Source: Bradyrhizobium ottawaense
GTDB lineage: Bacteria > Pseudomonadota > Alphaproteobacteria > Rhizobiales > Xanthobacteraceae
Assembly (NCBI RefSeq): GCF_002278135.3
Contig: NZ_CP029425.2
Span: 4,502,001 to 4,566,000 of the forward strand
Direction of reading: 5' to 3'
DNA length: 64,000 bases
Shown: positions 62,501-64,000 of the stretch, piece by piece
Numbering within the stretch: position 1 is the stretch's first letter
How the letters are laid out: every line of letters begins with the position of its first letter
Notes under the pieces: generated by a model
The model's input: only the letters and a program-made list of their open reading frames with translations
The model's database searches: none
What the model was told of the DNA's origin: nothing
Made by a program: the position numbers and the translations under genes

Positions 62501-62678
62501 AGTTCTCCGCGGTCTCGGCATTGGCGCCGGGATAGGTCGCCGTGATCGTGACGACGGTCGGCGCGATCTGCGGATATTGCGCGATCGGCAGCCGCATGAT
62601 CGCGAGCACGCCGCCCAGCATGATCAGGATGGCGATGACCCAGGCGAAGATCGGCCGCTTGATGAAGAAATGGGACAT
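59532..62678 (-). CDS. RND efflux pump inner-membrane transporter (HAE1/AcrB type)
   Basis: A 1048-residue AcrB-like protein: N-terminal [20 protein letters not shown], twelve membrane helices with two large periplasmic loops, proton relay Asp-Asp in [15 protein letters not shown], and late spans [15 protein letters not shown]. It exports hydrophobic drugs by proton antiport. Five bp after the adaptor gene, one operon. No outer-membrane channel gene follows within the window (next gene left is convergent). Confidence 0.96.
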   Translation of the reverse strand: MSHFFIKRPIFAWVIAILIMLGGVLAIMRLPIAQYPQIAPTVVTITATYPGANAETAENSVTKVIEQNMTGLDYLQYMSSSSTSTGQVQISLTFTNGADADIAQVQVQNKLQLATPLLPQVVQQQGIKVVKSSASFLMVLGFVSEDGRLAASDIADYVASSVNDPISRVAGVGQVTLFGAEYAMRIWLDPDKLAKYNLMPSDVTAAIQTQNTQVTAGQLGGLPSVGGQQLNATITSQSRLQTVEQFKDIILRTATTGQTVRIGDVARVELGSKSYDSAARYNGKPAAGMGISLATGANAVATSEAVKARVAQLSATMPEGLRVVYPYDTTPFVKLSIEKVIHTLFEAIALVFVVMFVFLQSWRATIIPTIAVPVVLLGTFGVLSLAGYSINTLTMFAMVLAIGLLVDDAIVVVENVERVMAEEQLSPREATEKSMREITGALVGIGVVLSAVFIPMAFFNGSVGIIYRQFALTIVTAMLLSVLVALILTPALCVTILKPPQHHGAQRGFFGLFNRGFDRMADGYQRTTGAAIRRIAGVMIAFAAIVAGMVLLFQRLPSSFLPDEDQGTIMTLIQLPVGATSTRTLDVIKQVEHQYLDNEKDAVDGVFAVSGFSFAGQGQNVGLAFVSLKPFDERKSPAASAQAVAGRAMGAFMKIRDAMVFAVLPPSIPGFGNAGGFDVYLQDTGGNGHEALIQARNQLLGQLAADKRVAQARPNGQDDTPQFNLDVDQAKATALGVNLSDLNTTLSAAWGGAYVNDFIDRGRVKQVYVQSDAPFRMDTSDIGRWYVRNASGSMVPFSAVATDRWSFGSPRLERYNGVAAVELQGQAGPGISSGVAMQAVEEQMARLPKGYGHEWTGLSFQERLTGSQTLYLYSISLLIVFLSLAALYESWSVPFAVMLTVPIGVLGALLAATLFSQANDVYFQVGLLTTIGLASKNAILIVEFALEQIAAGRSLVDATLHASRQRLRPILMTSLAFILGVLPLAVATGAGSASQNAVGIGVAGGMIAATVLGIFFVPALFVLVKRIFPGARADVATSNLPGVAEPAE

Positions 62679-62683
62679 GACGG

Positions 62684-63898
62684 TTACTGCTCGGCTGTGG
62701 CGGCTGCAGGCCGCGCGTCGGCCTGCCGCGTCGGATTCACGGCAAGACCGGTTGCGGGATCGACCGCGACCTCGACGGTCTTGACCGGCGCGCCGGGGCG
62801 AGCCTTCTGCGTTCCCTCGACGACCAGGCGGTCGCCCGCCTTGGCGCCGGAGCGCACCAGCCAGTTGCTGCCGACGTCCTCTCCGAGTTCCAGCGTCCGC
62901 TGCTCGACCTTGCCGTCCTTGTCGACGAACATCGCCACCGCCTGCCCCAGCGGATTACGCGAGACCGCCCGCTGCGGCACCAGGATCGCGGCCGTGTCCA
63001 CGCCGGCGACGACGCGGGCGCGCACATACATGCCCGGCAGCAGCGCCCGCTCGGGATTGGCGAAGACCGCGCGCGACGAGACCGAGCCGGTGCTCTCGTT
63101 GACACTGGCATCGGTGAAGCCGTACTTGCCCTTGTGGCCGTAAGCCCTGCCGCTCTCCATCAAGAGCTCGACCTGCACGCCTTCGGCAGGACGCTTAAGC
63201 CGGCCACTGGCGATCTGGTTGCGCAGGCGTTCCATCTCGGAGGTCGACTGATCGAGGTCGACATAGACAGGGTCGAGCTGCTGGATCGTCGTCATCGCGG
63301 TCGCCTGGCTGGCGGTGACCAGCGCACCGGGCGTGATGCTCGACTTGCCGATCCGGCCCGAGATCGAGGCCGTGACCTTGGTGCGATCCAGCGAGATCGC
63401 AGCCGTGTCGCGGTTGGCCTCCGCCGCCTTCACGTCGGCCTCGCCCTGCTTGTAGGCGGCGACCGCATCGTCGACATCCTGCTGGCTCGCCGCATTGGTT
63501 TGCAGAAGCTGGGTCTTGCGCGCGGCCTTGAGCTTGACGCTGACGAGCGTTGCCTCCGACCTCTGCACCGCGGCCTCGGCGCTGGCCAAGCCCGCCTTGT
63601 ACTGCACCGGATCGATCTCATAGAGCAGGTCGCCTTCCCTGACCTCGGCGCCTTCCACGAAGTCGCGCTTGAGCAGAATGCCCGTGACCTGCGGCCGGAC
63701 CTCGGAAACCTGGTAGGCGACGACGCGGCCCGGCAGCACCGTCGAGATCTTCGCTTCCTGCGGTTTCAGGGTCATGATGCCGACCTCTGGCACCATCTGC
63801 TGCAATGCCGCTTGCGGGTTCTGCTCCCCGCAAGCGGCAAGCAGCAGGGCAATCAAGGGAACAGCGCGGACGATCGGGGAACGCATGAGACGATCCAT
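62684..63898 (-). CDS. RND efflux periplasmic adaptor (AcrA type, lipoprotein)
   Basis: About 404 residues with a lipobox LLAACG near residue 24, then HlyD-family lipoyl/coiled-coil hairpin (about 60-170, [20 protein letters not shown]) and beta-barrel domains. It joins the pump to an outer-membrane channel. ATG 63898 ([10 protein letters not shown]) is preferred; 63925 and 63886 are alternatives. Preceded by two tandem operators at 63941-63980. Confidence 0.93.
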   Translation of the reverse strand: MDRLMRSPIVRAVPLIALLLAACGEQNPQAALQQMVPEVGIMTLKPQEAKISTVLPGRVVAYQVSEVRPQVTGILLKRDFVEGAEVREGDLLYEIDPVQYKAGLASAEAAVQRSEATLVSVKLKAARKTQLLQTNAASQQDVDDAVAAYKQGEADVKAAEANRDTAAISLDRTKVTASISGRIGKSSITPGALVTASQATAMTTIQQLDPVYVDLDQSTSEMERLRNQIASGRLKRPAEGVQVELLMESGRAYGHKGKYGFTDASVNESTGSVSSRAVFANPERALLPGMYVRARVVAGVDTAAILVPQRAVSRNPLGQAVAMFVDKDGKVEQRTLELGEDVGSNWLVRSGAKAGDRLVVEGTQKARPGAPVKTVEVAVDPATGLAVNPTRQADARPAAATAEQ

Positions 63899-63940
63899 GG
63901 GTAAGTTGCGGCCCCTGAAGGGCATCGCGCGGAAACATTT

Positions 63941-63980
63941 GGAAACTATTCAGTTTCCATTGGGAAACTTGGTAGTTTCC
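63941..63980. promoter_or_regulatory. two tandem operators GGAAACT-N4-AGTTTCC for the RND operon
   Basis: Two perfect 18-bp inverted repeats at 63941-63958 (spacer ATTC) and 63963-63980 (spacer TGGT), plus a half site GGAAAC at 63931. Palindromes of this kind are typical for TetR/AcrR repressors; the repressor gene is presumably divergent, beyond the window. Confidence 0.75.
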
Positions 63981-64000
63981 TTCCCTGAAGTCAAGTGCTA

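Noticed and set aside
59796..63143. 1115-residue plus-strand open frame
   Set aside because: Exact antisense of the RND pump and adaptor; composition (Asp/Arg/His-rich) is that of a GC-rich shadow frame.

Overview
The window looks like a high-GC alphaproteobacterial chromosome, most probably Bradyrhizobium or a close relative. This rests on gene repertoire and style: many short lineage-typical hypothetical proteins, PilZ proteins, tripartite tricarboxylate transporters, Bug-type solute receptors, and intergenic palindromic repeats of the type scattered through rhizobial genomes. No rRNA, CRISPR array or replication origin was found. One tRNA (Glu, anticodon TTC) is present.

Layout. 1-7350: small hypothetical genes, an HU-type DNA-binding protein, glyoxalase I, a glutathione S-transferase, a PilZ protein, and two places where structured or terminator-ended RNAs may be made (about 1821-2003 and 2890-2960). 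7353-7427: tRNA-Glu. 7413-25589: an approximately 18.2-kb genomic island inserted into the 3' end of that tRNA, bounded by a 15-bp direct repeat (7413-7427 and 25575-25589). The island has a tyrosine integrase with two small helix-turn-helix proteins, the DarT/DarG DNA ADP-ribosylation toxin-antitoxin pair, and a type I restriction-modification operon. In that operon HsdM carries an N-terminal XRE DNA-binding domain, an unrecognised HEPN-like gene lies between hsdS and hsdR, and a YgjP-like metallopeptidase closes the operon. A serine recombinase, a frameshifted Crp/Fnr regulator, several orphan genes and a roughly 290-bp cluster of GGTGTCTCA-type repeats follow.

25.6-64 kb is core chromosome: a fatty-acid desaturase, a PrsW-like protease, an HdeD-like protein, and DAHP synthase preceded by what reads as an aromatic-amino-acid attenuator (short peptide with a Tyr/Phe/Trp cluster plus terminator and competing antiterminator). 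Next come the EF-P modification cluster (efp, epmA, epmB), cell-wall enzymes (M23-like, MltB-like, L,D-transpeptidase), a MarR/AhpD-like/cupin module, recJ, a soluble chemoreceptor-like protein, and a glycosyltransferase. A GntR-controlled operon follows (crotonase, CoA-transferase, TctC, TctB, TctA, PdxA-like) that probably imports and degrades a carboxylic acid. The window ends with an RND efflux operon (adaptor plus pump) behind two tandem perfect operators.

The most noteworthy items are the defence island with its apparently leaderless, self-regulated XRE-HsdM and embedded HEPN-like gene, the DAHP synthase attenuator, the GGTGTCTCA repeat cluster, and two orphan-terminator small-RNA candidates.
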